Of a DNA stretch of 64,000 bases, positions 44,085 through 53,121 are shown one piece after another. The DNA is taken from assembly GCA_026692865.1 (NCBI GenBank), contig JAPLNI010000058.1, positions 186,001 through 250,000 of the forward strand. Reading direction: 5' to 3'. The number at the start of each line of letters is the position of its first letter. Within the stretch, counting starts at the first letter, position 1. The notes beneath the pieces were generated by a model. That model was not told the origin of the DNA. It searched no databases and was given only the letters and a program-made list of their open reading frames with translations. The stretch is from Planctomycetota bacterium. Lineage in GTDB: Bacteria > Planctomycetota > Planctomycetia > Pirellulales > Pirellulaceae. The position numbers and the translations under genes are program-made.

Positions 44085-45179
44085 ATGACTAGCGACCAAA
44101 ACGAAGCCTTGCTGGCGGCTGTTCTAAGAACCGCAATCGATGCGATAATAACAATTGATGACCGCGGTGTCATCCAGCAAGCCAATCATGCTGTGGAGAA
44201 ACTGTTTGGCTACTCAGTAGCCGAGGTCGTTGGAAAGAACGTATCGATGTTGATGCCTGAGCCCGATCGCTCGCGGCATGTTGACTATCTAAGTCGTTAT
44301 AAGGAGACGCGTCAGGCGGCTATCATTGGAATCGGCCGCGAGGTCATGGGGCAGCGTAAAGATGGCTCGCATATCCCGGTCGATCTCGCCGTGAGTGAGG
44401 TCAACATCGGTGGTCGTACTCTTTTTGCAGGAATCCTACGCGATATGACTCAGCGGAATCGCGCCGAAGCCGAGCTAAAAGATGCGGAGCAAAAAATCAT
44501 CCAAAGCGAACGACTTGCCGCAATCGGTCAGATGATAACCGGTATTGCTCATGAAAGTCGAAACGCGCTGCAACGATCGCGAGCGTGCTTGGATATGTTG
44601 GAGTTGGACCTTGAGGCACACGACGAGCAAAAAGACTTGGTGCAACGTACCCGTTTTGCACTGATAGAACTCCAGACGCTTTATGAAGAAGTTCGAAGCT
44701 ATGCAGCTCCTATCGTTCTAGAAAAATCGATCGAAAACGTAAACGAGCTCTGCTCGGAAGTTTGGGGAAAGATTCTGGAAGAACGTGGAGCGATTCCAAT
44801 CTCCCTCGAGGTCCAAGCGATCGATCCCGCACCATGCAAACTAGATAAATATAAAATCAGCCAAGTCATCCGTAATGTTTTTGAAAATGCGATCGCGGTC
44901 TCAAAACCCGGCAACAAGATTACCGTCGTCTGTGTGAAGCCTAGGTTTCAAGGTCACGAGGCAATTCAAATCCGAATCATGGACGAAGGGCCTGGACTCG
45001 ACAGCGTACAACGCGAACGAATCTTCGAACCATTCTATACAACTAAAACCAAAGGGACTGGACTTGGGATGGCGATTTGCCAAAGGATTATCGACGCCCA
45101 TGGCGGAACGATTTCAATCGGCAACCCAGAGATTGGTGCCGAGATCGTGATCGAGATTCCATGCGGGGCTTCGCTATAA
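44085..45179 (+). CDS. PAS-domain sensor histidine kinase
   Basis: Soluble FixL-like kinase of 364 residues with no membrane segment. PAS domain at about 8-125 (AIDAIITIDDRGVIQQANHAVEKLFGYSVAEVVGKNVSMLMPEP, then MGQRKDGSHIPVDLAVSEV), dimerisation helix with phospho-His156 in GQMITGIAHESRNALQR, and a HATPase domain with IRNVFENAIAVS (N box), DEGPGLD (G1) and GTGLGMAI (G2). The ATG at 44085 is used; an in-frame TTG lies seven codons upstream. Its likely partner is the sigma-54 regulator that converges on it from 46792. Confidence 0.93.
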   Translation: MTSDQNEALLAAVLRTAIDAIITIDDRGVIQQANHAVEKLFGYSVAEVVGKNVSMLMPEPDRSRHVDYLSRYKETRQAAIIGIGREVMGQRKDGSHIPVDLAVSEVNIGGRTLFAGILRDMTQRNRAEAELKDAEQKIIQSERLAAIGQMITGIAHESRNALQRSRACLDMLELDLEAHDEQKDLVQRTRFALIELQTLYEEVRSYAAPIVLEKSIENVNELCSEVWGKILEERGAIPISLEVQAIDPAPCKLDKYKISQVIRNVFENAIAVSKPGNKITVVCVKPRFQGHEAIQIRIMDEGPGLDSVQRERIFEPFYTTKTKGTGLGMAICQRIIDAHGGTISIGNPEIGAEIVIEIPCGASL

Positions 45180-45258
45180 ATCTTCGCGATTCAAAGCGAT
45201 GTACTTTAGAGCACTCCTTCTTTACTCGTTCGCTAACCAATTAAAATTTTACGTAACT

Positions 45259-45344
45259 GAATTCGTAAGAATTCAGAAGTCGGTGTTAATGTGAATATGA
45301 ATAAAACCCGCTGTCTTCAGATGTCTAACGACATCTGCTACAGG
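45259..45344 (+). repeat. Composite palindromic repeat, family B, copy 2
   Basis: Best-preserved copy. Palindrome GAATTCGTAAGAATTC (45259-45274) is separated by about 43 bp from CAGATGTCTAACGACATCTG followed by CTAC. It fills the gap between the convergent histidine kinase and regulator genes and ends 12 bp from the regulator stop, so it could form RNA 3'-end structure for both. Confidence 0.85.
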
Positions 45345-45355
45345 GAACAAGCTTC

Positions 45356-46792
45356 TTACTTCACATCGAAGCGTTCTAAAAGTCGATAGAGGCTTCGCCT
45401 AGCAATCCCTAACGCTCGTGCCGACTTGGCTTTGTTACCATTGTTACGCTTCAAGACTTCCATCACATGCATTTGTGACAGCGAATCCAACTCTATCGAG
45501 GAGCCAATGAGATCTCGAGAATCCGGTGAGTATTGAAACTGGGCCGAGCCGGAAGAAGGTTTCGCCATGACTGATCCATTCGGCTTCTTTGAAAGATTTC
45601 GCAGGTCCGTCGGCAGGTTCTCGAAATGAATTGTTTGATCATCCGAGAGAATCTTAGCTCGTTCAAGCGCGTTGACTAGCTGGCGAACATTTCCGGGCCA
45701 TGGGGAGCTCATGAAAAGCTCCATGACTCCTGGACCTAGCTTCCATGTGTTCTTTAAGAAGTGGTCCACGAGCAGTGGGATATCCTCGGGTCGGTCGCGA
45801 AGGGGTGGCATTTGAATCGACAAAACGTTGACGCGATAAAATAGATCCTCGCGAAACCTTCCCGCAGCCACTTCGACTGAAAGATCACGATTGGTCGCTG
45901 CGATTAAACGCACCTTAACCTTGCGTTCGCGGATCGAGCCGATTCTTCGCATAGAGCCGTCTTCGAGAACTCGCAAAAGCTTGGCTTGCAACCCACCCGC
46001 GAGTTCACCGAACTCGTCGATGAATAAAGTTCCTCCGTCGGCGATCTCGAATAGTCCTGGCTTTGCATCGCTCGCCCCCGTGAATGAACCTTTCTCATAT
46101 CCGAATAGTTCGCTTTCCAAAAGAGATTCCGGTAACGCTGCACAATTGATCACGACCAGCGGACGATCTGCGCGAGGGCTTTTGGCGTGGATTGCTCGCG
46201 CGACAAGCTCCTTGCCCGTTCCGCTCTCGCCTTGGATAAGAGCCGGTTTGTCACTGGCTGCGATGCGTTCGACAAGCCGTTTGACTTCGTGAATGCTTGC
46301 GGACTGACCGATGAGATCGCTCTTGAGCGGTTGGTCGAGCGACAATTGACGACGTAGGTGCTGATTCTCTTTTTCTAGCCGGGCGGTCTGAGAAACTCGT
46401 CGAATGGTTGCATCGAGATCGGCAAGCCCGAAAGGTTTCGTCAGATAGTCGACTGCTCCAAATTTCATCGCCTCGACCGCCGATGAGATCGTCCCGTTGC
46501 CGGTGAGCATGACAATCTTGAGTTCCGGATCACTAGCAGCGAGTCGTCTTCCCAAGTCCAAACCGTTCATGCCGGGCATGTTTTGATCAAGGACGGCGAC
46601 TTGAAAATGCTGTTTCGATTGCACTGCTAGAGCCTGCTCGGCTGAAGCTGCTGCAACGACGCGATAGCCTTGTCTAAGAAAAAAGCGACAAGCTGGCTCA
46701 AGAAAATCGGCTTCGTCATCAACTAGAAGGAGATCGATCGGTTCTACCAGCGGAGTTGCAACCATCAGTTTGTGTGTTTCAGGAAGTCCCAT
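45356..46792 (-). CDS. NtrC-family sigma-54-dependent response regulator
   Basis: Receiver domain with phospho-acceptor Asp69 (VAVLDQNMPGMNG) and Lys in LTKPFG, AAA+ domain with Walker A GESGTGKE, canonical GSFTGA sigma-54 loop and Walker B GTLFIDE, and a Fis-type helix-turn-helix at the C-terminus (NNGNKAKSARALGIARRSLYRLLERF). 478 residues, the normal NtrC size. Unlike the regulator at 2115-3809, its sigma-54 contact loop is standard. It faces the PAS kinase gene tail to tail, suggesting a two-component pair. Confidence 0.95.
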   Translation of the reverse strand: MGLPETHKLMVATPLVEPIDLLLVDDEADFLEPACRFFLRQGYRVVAAASAEQALAVQSKQHFQVAVLDQNMPGMNGLDLGRRLAASDPELKIVMLTGNGTISSAVEAMKFGAVDYLTKPFGLADLDATIRRVSQTARLEKENQHLRRQLSLDQPLKSDLIGQSASIHEVKRLVERIAASDKPALIQGESGTGKELVARAIHAKSPRADRPLVVINCAALPESLLESELFGYEKGSFTGASDAKPGLFEIADGGTLFIDEFGELAGGLQAKLLRVLEDGSMRRIGSIRERKVKVRLIAATNRDLSVEVAAGRFREDLFYRVNVLSIQMPPLRDRPEDIPLLVDHFLKNTWKLGPGVMELFMSSPWPGNVRQLVNALERAKILSDDQTIHFENLPTDLRNLSKKPNGSVMAKPSSGSAQFQYSPDSRDLIGSSIELDSLSQMHVMEVLKRNNGNKAKSARALGIARRSLYRLLERFDVK

Positions 46793-47339
46793 AAGTACTA
46801 TCGCATCACTTTGTTATCACTACGATATTGTCGTCTATTTCATCCCAAACGCCAGCAGCCACGAACACATTTTCACGGAGCCAATTCTTCCGACCAGCTC
46901 GCCAGAGATTGCAAAACCAGTGCCAGAGCACGAATTAGCTTGGTTTACCCTGAAATCGATTTATTAACGTCTGGTGCACCTGATTCAAAAGTCATTGGCA
47001 CTGAGGCACAGCCTGGGACGCGAGGTTGTAGAATCCTCGCCGGGGTAGAGAATTACCGAAGAAAGCTCTAGGGTTCCTAGATCGTCCGGGAGTGGGAATA
47101 AACGCAGCTTGCGATAGGACGAGTTCGTAAAAGCCATTTTCGAAAGCGTGCGAAACAGCACGCCCCGGCACAGTCGCGGTTGTCACACTCTGTGTCTCAC
47201 AAATTGTTCGGGAGCACATGCGACAAACTGTCGACTGTGTGCTCTTTGCATTTACCCAGCGGGGCAATGCGACGGTATTTAGCCACGGAGAACCACCCAA
47301 GAAGTTCCTGCTTGAGAAACGAGCACTTCTGCAATTTCC

Positions 47340-47444
47340 TACTCGTAATCAGGCGTAAGCCGGTACTCGTACTCGATTCGACCTCAACCCGATCGAGCAC
47401 GAGTACGAGTACCATTTCATTGAGTACGAGTACGGTCTCAAGAA
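47340..47444 (+). repeat. TACTCGTACTCG-type repeat, family C, copy 1
   Basis: Contains CGTAAGCCGGTACTCGT, TACTCGTACTCGAT, GAGCACGAGTACGAGTACC and ATTTCATTGAGTACGAGTAC in order. The left blocks are complementary to the right blocks, so the element can fold into a long hairpin. A second copy is at 61295-61394, with the shared flank GCTAAGC to the right. Confidence 0.85.
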
Positions 47445-47505
47445 AAAGCTAAGCGGCCGCGTTCTCAACGCCACTCGCCCATTTATTGCAATAGAATTTT
47501 GAGGT

Positions 47506-47538
47506 TTGGTATATCCATTGCTTTTAGTACGATACCAA
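47506..47538. promoter_or_regulatory. Inverted repeat upstream of ccoNO
   Basis: TTGGTAT (47506-47512) and ATACCAA (47532-47538) are perfect 7-bp arms 19 bp apart, 43 bp before the ccoNO start. Position and symmetry would fit a regulator-binding site, but the motif does not match a site I know. Confidence 0.35.
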
Positions 47539-47580
47539 GAGATCGATCTTTTGAAGAACGTAACGCAAGTAGAAAGTTGA

Positions 47581-49929
47581 ATGCGAATGGCGACGGCGAC
47601 GACAAATCTGTCATCTAACGAAACGATGGAAACTTTTCGTTACGACGATGCGATTGTAAGGATGTTTGTGACGGCGACGGTAGTTTGGGGGCTCATCGCA
47701 ACGCTGGTTGGGCTGTTGGTTGCGGTTATTCTTGTTCTCCCTTACCTTTTCACGGGACTGGGGACCGAAGTCAACGCGGTCTTGTCCTTTGCTCGTCTAA
47801 GGCCTTTGCACACCAACGCAGCTATCTTTGCGTTCGCAGGCAACACTATCTTTGCAGCCGTTTACTATAGTACGCAGCGGCTTTGCAAATGCAGGATGTG
47901 GAGCGATCTACTCGGAAGAATGCATTTTTGGGGCTGGCAATCAATCATAATTGCCGCGGCTCTTACGATTCCTTTTGGAATCACGCAAAGCAAAGAGTAT
48001 GCCGAGCTTGAGTGGCCAATCGATATTGCGATTGCTGTAGTCTGGCTAGGATTCTTTGGAGGCAACTTCTTGATGACGCTTGTGAATCGACGTGAGCGAC
48101 ATCTCTATGTGGCTCTTTGGTTCTACATCGCAACGATTGTGACCGTCGCATTGCTTCACGTTTTCAATAACTTGGTTGTCCCAGTTGGCTTGTTCAAAAG
48201 TTATTCCATCTATGCGGGTGTTCAGGATGCTCTCATGCAGTGGTGGTACGGTCACAACGCGGTCGCGTTTTTCTTGACGACTCCGTTCCTCGGTTTGATG
48301 TATTACTTCCTTCCGAAAGCCGCAGAGCGACCAGTGTTCAGCTACAAGCTAAGCATCATTCACTTCTGGTCGTTGGTATTCATTTACATTTGGGCGGGGC
48401 CTCACCATTTGCACTACACGGCTCTTCCAGAGTGGGCTACCACCTTCGGGATGCTCTTCAGCGTGATGCTATGGATGCCATCTTGGGGTGGTATGATCAA
48501 CGGATTGTTAACGCTTCGAGGTGCATGGCATCGAGTCACCACGGACCCAGTTCTGAAATTTTTCGTGGTGGGCTTAACCTTCTACGGAATGTCAACATTC
48601 GAAGGGCCTTTGCTATCCGTCAAGAGCGTCAACGCACTTTCCCACTACACCGACTGGACGATCGCGCACGTTCACTCGGGTGCACTGGGTTGGAACGGAT
48701 TCATGGCGTTCGGGATGATCTACTGGTTGTTACCGAGGCTGTATCAGACCAAACTTTGGAGTACCAAGATGGCCGAGTGGCACTTTTGGATCGGTACCAT
48801 CGGTATCTTGCTATACATCGTTCCGATCTATGCCGCAGGCATCACACAAGGTTTGATGTGGCGAGCCCTAGATGATTACGGAAGGCTTCAATACCCAGAC
48901 TTCATCGAAACCGTTCAAACAATTGTCCCGTTTTGGTGGTTTCGTATCCTAGGTGGAAGTCTATACGTGATCGGTATGGTGACGCTGGCCATCAACACGC
49001 TAATGACTTGGACAACTCGGCCTGCTGTCTACGCCGATCCAACGTATTCGGCGCCTCGACTGCAATCAAACTATGTCGATGAATCGCTGCCACCAAGCCG
49101 GCTTGCTGGAACACCTGTCTTGGAGTTCGCAGTCAAAGCGGACAAGTTCGCAATGATGGACTGGCACCGAAGTTGGGAGCGATGGCCTGTCAAGTTCACA
49201 GTGCTGACAACGCTCGCAGTGATCATCGCGAGTGCTTTCGAGTTAGTCCCAATGTTTTTGATTCGAAGCAACATTCCAACGATTTCCAGTGTGAAGCCCT
49301 ACACGCCACTGGAGCTTGCTGGGCGCGACGTATATGTAAGCGAAGGCTGCTATAACTGCCACTCGCAAATGATACGACCTATGATCGCCGAAACACAGCG
49401 TTACGGTGAATTCAGTAAGGCTGGTGAATCAGTTTACGATCGTCCATTCCAATGGGGTTCGCGACGAATCGGTCCCGACTTGGCTCGTGAAGGCGGTAAG
49501 AATAGTAGTTTTTGGCATTGGACCCACTTTGAAAATCCTGCACGGATCTCGCCGGGCACCGTGATGCCTTCTTACGAGCACTTGCTCAAGGAACGGCTAC
49601 ATTTTGGAGAGATTGAAAAGCGGGTTCAAGCGGCTCACTTCCTGGGTGCTCCGTATGATCGCGAACTAACGGAATCCGAAGCGATGGCCCGTACTCAATC
49701 GGAAGCGATTGCCGCCGAGATCATCGCCCAGGGTGGTCCTGTTACCTACAATGGTGAGTTGATAAAGGATTCGACTGCAATTGCCTTAATCGCGTATCTG
49801 CAACGACTCGGACGTGACTTGTTCCGTGTCGACGAAGCACCGAAGCCCGCGACGGCTGAGTTGGATTTGAACGACTCGGTTGGACGCGCTGCGATGAGTG
49901 TCTCAACCCCCATGAGTGATGCTAAGTAG
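47581..49929 (+). CDS. ccoNO: cbb3-type cytochrome c oxidase, fused subunits I and II (CcoN-CcoO)
   Basis: Catalytic core of a high-affinity haem-copper oxidase. Residues 1-490 are CcoN with twelve membrane segments and all metal ligands in place: haem b His in RLRPLHTNAAIF, CuB His in WWYGHNAVAF and GPHHLHYTALPEW, and the haem pair in DWTIAHVHSGALGWNG. After a linker, one membrane helix (about 545-565) starts CcoO, whose c-haem site is GCYNCHSQMIRP, with distal Met in GTVMPSYEHLL. Separate genes in proteobacteria, one chain here. 782 residues. First gene of the oxidase operon; ATG 47581 or 47587. Confidence 0.97.
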   Translation: MRMATATTNLSSNETMETFRYDDAIVRMFVTATVVWGLIATLVGLLVAVILVLPYLFTGLGTEVNAVLSFARLRPLHTNAAIFAFAGNTIFAAVYYSTQRLCKCRMWSDLLGRMHFWGWQSIIIAAALTIPFGITQSKEYAELEWPIDIAIAVVWLGFFGGNFLMTLVNRRERHLYVALWFYIATIVTVALLHVFNNLVVPVGLFKSYSIYAGVQDALMQWWYGHNAVAFFLTTPFLGLMYYFLPKAAERPVFSYKLSIIHFWSLVFIYIWAGPHHLHYTALPEWATTFGMLFSVMLWMPSWGGMINGLLTLRGAWHRVTTDPVLKFFVVGLTFYGMSTFEGPLLSVKSVNALSHYTDWTIAHVHSGALGWNGFMAFGMIYWLLPRLYQTKLWSTKMAEWHFWIGTIGILLYIVPIYAAGITQGLMWRALDDYGRLQYPDFIETVQTIVPFWWFRILGGSLYVIGMVTLAINTLMTWTTRPAVYADPTYSAPRLQSNYVDESLPPSRLAGTPVLEFAVKADKFAMMDWHRSWERWPVKFTVLTTLAVIIASAFELVPMFLIRSNIPTISSVKPYTPLELAGRDVYVSEGCYNCHSQMIRPMIAETQRYGEFSKAGESVYDRPFQWGSRRIGPDLAREGGKNSSFWHWTHFENPARISPGTVMPSYEHLLKERLHFGEIEKRVQAAHFLGAPYDRELTESEAMARTQSEAIAAEIIAQGGPVTYNGELIKDSTAIALIAYLQRLGRDLFRVDEAPKPATAELDLNDSVGRAAMSVSTPMSDAK

Positions 49930-49957
49930 TGACACAAAGTAAGGTGCAAAACTAATC

Positions 49958-50161
49958 ATGCTAAAAGACGTAGTATCTAAACTCGATTATTCGACCTTCG
50001 ATGAGATTGCGCTGGTTATCTTCGCACTTGCCTTTGTAGCAATAATTTATGGCGCATTTCGATTGCGGTCGGAATCAACTGAGCGATTTAGCTCGATTCC
50101 CCTGAGCGATCTGGTTCAGGATCCGATCAAACGCGAAAAGCCAACCGAAGAAACTGAATAG
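49958..50161 (+). CDS. ccoQ: cbb3 oxidase small subunit CcoQ
   Basis: 67 residues with one membrane helix (IALVIFALAFVAIIYGAFRL) preceded by an acidic stretch (STFDEI) and followed by a charged tail. Size, topology and place between ccoNO and ccoP identify it as CcoQ/FixQ, which stabilises the complex. Starts 28 bp after ccoNO. Confidence 0.85.
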   Translation: MLKDVVSKLDYSTFDEIALVIFALAFVAIIYGAFRLRSESTERFSSIPLSDLVQDPIKREKPTEETE

Positions 50162-50328
50162 CCAATGCGTTGCAAATGGTACCTACCAAAATCACCTTCG
50201 CATTTGAAACTTACCTGAAAACTGATTGAATTGACCTCAGTGCTTATGCGACTGACGTCATTAATCCCGAATGTATCAAAGTAAATACGCTCCGATAAAT
50301 TCCTTCAACTCTACACAGTACACGAAGC

Positions 50329-50928
50329 ATGAACGATAAAGAATCAGTTCCAGACGAAACGATCGCACACCTTGGGCATGGCTACGATGGGATTCAAGAG
50401 TATGACAATCCGCTACCAGGTTGGTGGAAGAATGTTTTTTTGCTATCGATTGCGTTTACTCCGCTTTACTTAATGATCTTTCATGTCGGAGCACCTGGCA
50501 GATCTATCGAAGAGCAATTCCAAGCTGGCTTAGCCGAAAACACACGCCGACAGTATGCAGAGATCGGGGACTTGGATTCCAGCGAAGCGACACTTGTTAA
50601 ATATATGAACAAGCCCGAATGGGTCGGTGTAGGCGGTTCCATCTACAAAGCCAACTGCGTCTCATGTCACGGATCAGACGGCGGCGGAAATGTTGGGCCT
50701 AACCTGTGCGACGAGAACTACAAGCACATCAAACAAGTAGCCGACATCGTAAAGGTCATCAACGAAGGGGTCGCTGGTGGTGCCATGCCGGCATGGGCGA
50801 CTCGACTCGGTCATAAGAACGATATCGTTCTTGTTTCGGCATACGTTGCAAGCCTTCGAGGCAGCAAACCAGCAAAGCCTAAGGCACCAGACGGCAGCAC
50901 AATTGCTCCTTGGCCTAAACCTGAATAG
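50329..50928 (+). CDS. ccoP: cbb3 oxidase subunit CcoP, single-haem form
   Basis: c-type cytochrome subunit that passes electrons to the oxidase core. The FixP N-terminal motif is clear (HGYDGIQEYDNPLPGWWKNVF) and leads into one membrane helix (LLSIAFTPLYLMIFHVGA). Only one haem site follows, CVSCHG, with a likely distal Met in GGAMPAW. Family CcoP usually has two CXXCH sites and about 300 residues; this has 199. It is separated from ccoQ by an unusually wide 167-bp gap in which no gene was seen. Confidence 0.93.
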   Translation: MNDKESVPDETIAHLGHGYDGIQEYDNPLPGWWKNVFLLSIAFTPLYLMIFHVGAPGRSIEEQFQAGLAENTRRQYAEIGDLDSSEATLVKYMNKPEWVGVGGSIYKANCVSCHGSDGGGNVGPNLCDENYKHIKQVADIVKVINEGVAGGAMPAWATRLGHKNDIVLVSAYVASLRGSKPAKPKAPDGSTIAPWPKPE

Positions 50929-50937
50929 CACAAAATC

Positions 50938-52497
50938 ATGAAAAGCAAATTACCCATCACGGTTGTCGGTAAATCGCAATGCAGTTTGGGGTGTGGAGGT
51001 TGCTCGGCAACTTCCAATTCGGAATTCAAAAGCAACGCTCCTTCGGCGTTAGCTTCCGAAGGAACTCAAAGCGGAATCAATGGCCCAGAGATTGGTATCT
51101 ATGCAGGGACCTACTCGACGTCAACTCCGTACACGTTTTCTTCGATTCTCAAGGCTGAAGAACAAGTACTGCCGACGCTTATGGCAGACGGCAGTCGGAA
51201 GTGGCTCTCTCCGAAACTCTCGGAGGGCAAATGGTGGAATCGTCGACGCTGGGTCGCTTACGGGCTTATCGTATTCTTCGTGACGCTGCCTCACTTCCGA
51301 TTCAATGGTCGTCCGTTGGTGCTGTTAGATGTTATCAAACGCCAGTTTACGATTCTCGGTCATACTTTTTATCCCACGGATACTCCGCTTGTCGCGATCT
51401 TATTGCTGATCGCTATATTTTCGATCATGTTCGTGACGGCTGTTGGGGGGCGAATTTGGTGTGGTTGGGGATGTCCGCAAACTGTCTACTTGGAATTTCT
51501 GTTTCGTCCGATCGATCGGTTTTTTGCAGGTGTCAGTAAGCGATTACCCGGTCTTGGCGAGCCTTTGCGAATACTAACGTATATAGTTTGCAGTTTGTTT
51601 ATCGCACATACGGGGTTGAGTTACTTTGTTGGAACCGACCGGCTTGCGCATTGGGTTCGGCTGTCTCCGTTGGAGCATCCGACTGCCTTTCTTGCGATGG
51701 GTGTGGTAACTGGAGGGTTGCTTTTCGATTTCCTGTTTTTTAGAGAGCAGTTCTGTATGATCGCGTGTCCTTACGGCCGCTTTCAATCGGTCATGCTAGA
51801 TCGTCGATCGCTGATTGTGGCTTATGACAAGAATCGCGGTGAGCCTCGTGGAAAAGGAAAACGACAAGTAGAAAACAAGCTTGGTGATTGTTTAGACTGC
51901 GGTCGCTGTACGGCAGTCTGTCCAACGGGAATCGACATTCGAAATGGTCTTCAAATGGAGTGTATTCATTGCACTCAGTGCATCGATGCATGTGACGATG
52001 TCATGAAGCATGCGGGATTCGCTCCGGGCTTGGTGCGATATAGCAGTCAAGAAGAACTTGCAGGCAAAAAGTTCGGTTGGCTTCGTGCAAGGACCATTAT
52101 CTATCCAACGCTAATCGGTGTACTTTCCGTACTGTTTTTGTATGTGTTGTCAACAAAGTTCGCAATGGATGTTCGAGTGCTCCGAGCTCCCGGCGCACCC
52201 TACACGGCTATAGGTAGCAATGACATCCAAAACAACTTTCGACTACGAATCGTAAATCGTTCGCAGATTACGCAAGCTTATACCATGGAGATCAAAAAGC
52301 CAGAAAACGCTACGATCGAATGGAGTTCGGGAAAACCACTTCAGCTCGAACCAGGCGAAACAATAATTGCTCCCGTTACATTCCATTTTCATAATCGTCT
52401 GTCGGCTGGTACAGGCCATATTGCGGCTGACGTTCGTGTTGAAGATAGCAGCGGAAACCATCGCGAAGTTTATGTACAGCTCCTAGGACCAAGATGA
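50938..52497 (+). CDS. ccoG: Cytochrome oxidase assembly protein CcoG (RdxA/FixG)
   Basis: Membrane-bound iron-sulfur protein that handles copper for cbb3 assembly. It has FixG membrane helices, the CGWGCPQTVYLEF motif in the membrane, and two 4Fe-4S clusters: CLDCGRCTAVCPTGIDIRNGLQMEC and CIHCTQCIDACDDVM. The C-terminal Ig-like FixG domain begins near DVRVLRAPGAPY. 519 residues. An N-terminal extension carries an extra CSLGCGGC motif not expected in the family. 9 bp after ccoP; overlaps ccoH by 4 nt. Confidence 0.95.
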   Translation: MKSKLPITVVGKSQCSLGCGGCSATSNSEFKSNAPSALASEGTQSGINGPEIGIYAGTYSTSTPYTFSSILKAEEQVLPTLMADGSRKWLSPKLSEGKWWNRRRWVAYGLIVFFVTLPHFRFNGRPLVLLDVIKRQFTILGHTFYPTDTPLVAILLLIAIFSIMFVTAVGGRIWCGWGCPQTVYLEFLFRPIDRFFAGVSKRLPGLGEPLRILTYIVCSLFIAHTGLSYFVGTDRLAHWVRLSPLEHPTAFLAMGVVTGGLLFDFLFFREQFCMIACPYGRFQSVMLDRRSLIVAYDKNRGEPRGKGKRQVENKLGDCLDCGRCTAVCPTGIDIRNGLQMECIHCTQCIDACDDVMKHAGFAPGLVRYSSQEELAGKKFGWLRARTIIYPTLIGVLSVLFLYVLSTKFAMDVRVLRAPGAPYTAIGSNDIQNNFRLRIVNRSQITQAYTMEIKKPENATIEWSSGKPLQLEPGETIIAPVTFHFHNRLSAGTGHIAADVRVEDSSGNHREVYVQLLGPR

Positions 52498-53042
52498 TTG
52501 CATCTAAAATGATTAGCGCAAACAAAGAGACCGACATTGTTTCCGAACGAAGTTCGCGACGTTTTTGGGTCTGCATGGTCCTTGCCTTTTTCAGCATGGA
52601 TATCGCCCTTGCGACGATTGCTATCACGATGGCTACCCGCGATCCCTCCTTTCGCCCCATGCCAGACTACGGCCAGAATAACGTGAGTTGGGAACATCGC
52701 CATCAAGAACGACTTGCGTCAAACAAACTCGGTTGGACGGTTGATTTATCGCCTATTGAACCCGATCGAAAAGCGATCCAGATTTTCGCAAGTGATCGCT
52801 CAGGAAAACCCGTTGTAGGCGCAACGGGTAAGCTCAGCGCATATCACTTTGCCAGAGTTACCGGGATGACTCGAGCAGATATCGTCGAAGTCGCACCAGG
52901 CGAGTATGAAGCTGCTGTGGATTGCTCGCGTGACGGGATGTGGAAGATCGAGCTAAGGCTTCAAAGCGGCGATGAGCAATTCCTGCTGGAAAATGATGTT
53001 GAGTTTTCCAAAGAAGTAGCGACACCCATTGTGAAGGCTTGA
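52494..53042 (+). CDS. ccoH: FixH/CcoH-family assembly protein
   Basis: Single N-terminal membrane helix (FWVCMVLAFFSMDIALATIAITMA) and a periplasmic beta domain with the FixH pattern: NNVSWEHRHQERLASNKLGWTVDL, then GKPVVGATGKLSAYHFAR, APGEYEAAVDCSRDGMWKIELRL. 182 residues. Needed for stable cbb3 assembly in other bacteria (family knowledge). ATGA overlap with ccoG supports translational coupling. Confidence 0.9.
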   Translation: MIASKMISANKETDIVSERSSRRFWVCMVLAFFSMDIALATIAITMATRDPSFRPMPDYGQNNVSWEHRHQERLASNKLGWTVDLSPIEPDRKAIQIFASDRSGKPVVGATGKLSAYHFARVTGMTRADIVEVAPGEYEAAVDCSRDGMWKIELRLQSGDEQFLLENDVEFSKEVATPIVKA

Positions 53043-53121
53043 AGACGCAAGCCGCATCAAGTGGACAATCTTTTGCTCGGATGTTGTTCGATCAGTAACT
53101 GAAGTTAATGAGAATTTTTTC

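Larger units (their letters stand above)
46793..47580. other. Long intergenic region upstream of the cbb3 operon
   Basis: 788 bp between the leftward regulator and ccoNO. It holds a family C repeat (47340-47444), an inverted repeat just before ccoNO (47506-47538), and a small hairpin GCGAGG/CCTCGC near 47019-47039. No FNR-type TTGAT-N4-ATCAA box was found. Short frames here look repeat-derived and are not called as genes. Confidence 0.5.

Noticed and set aside
46990-47060. tRNA-like arm (GCGAGG...CCTCGC)
   Set aside because: Only one stem is present; no acceptor, anticodon or D arm can be built around it.
47180-47452. 90-codon frame with a Ser/Thr-rich end upstream of the cbb3 operon
   Set aside because: Its C-terminal half is translated family C repeat (STSTRSSTSTST). 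Frames of this kind arise from the repeat and are unlikely to be genes.
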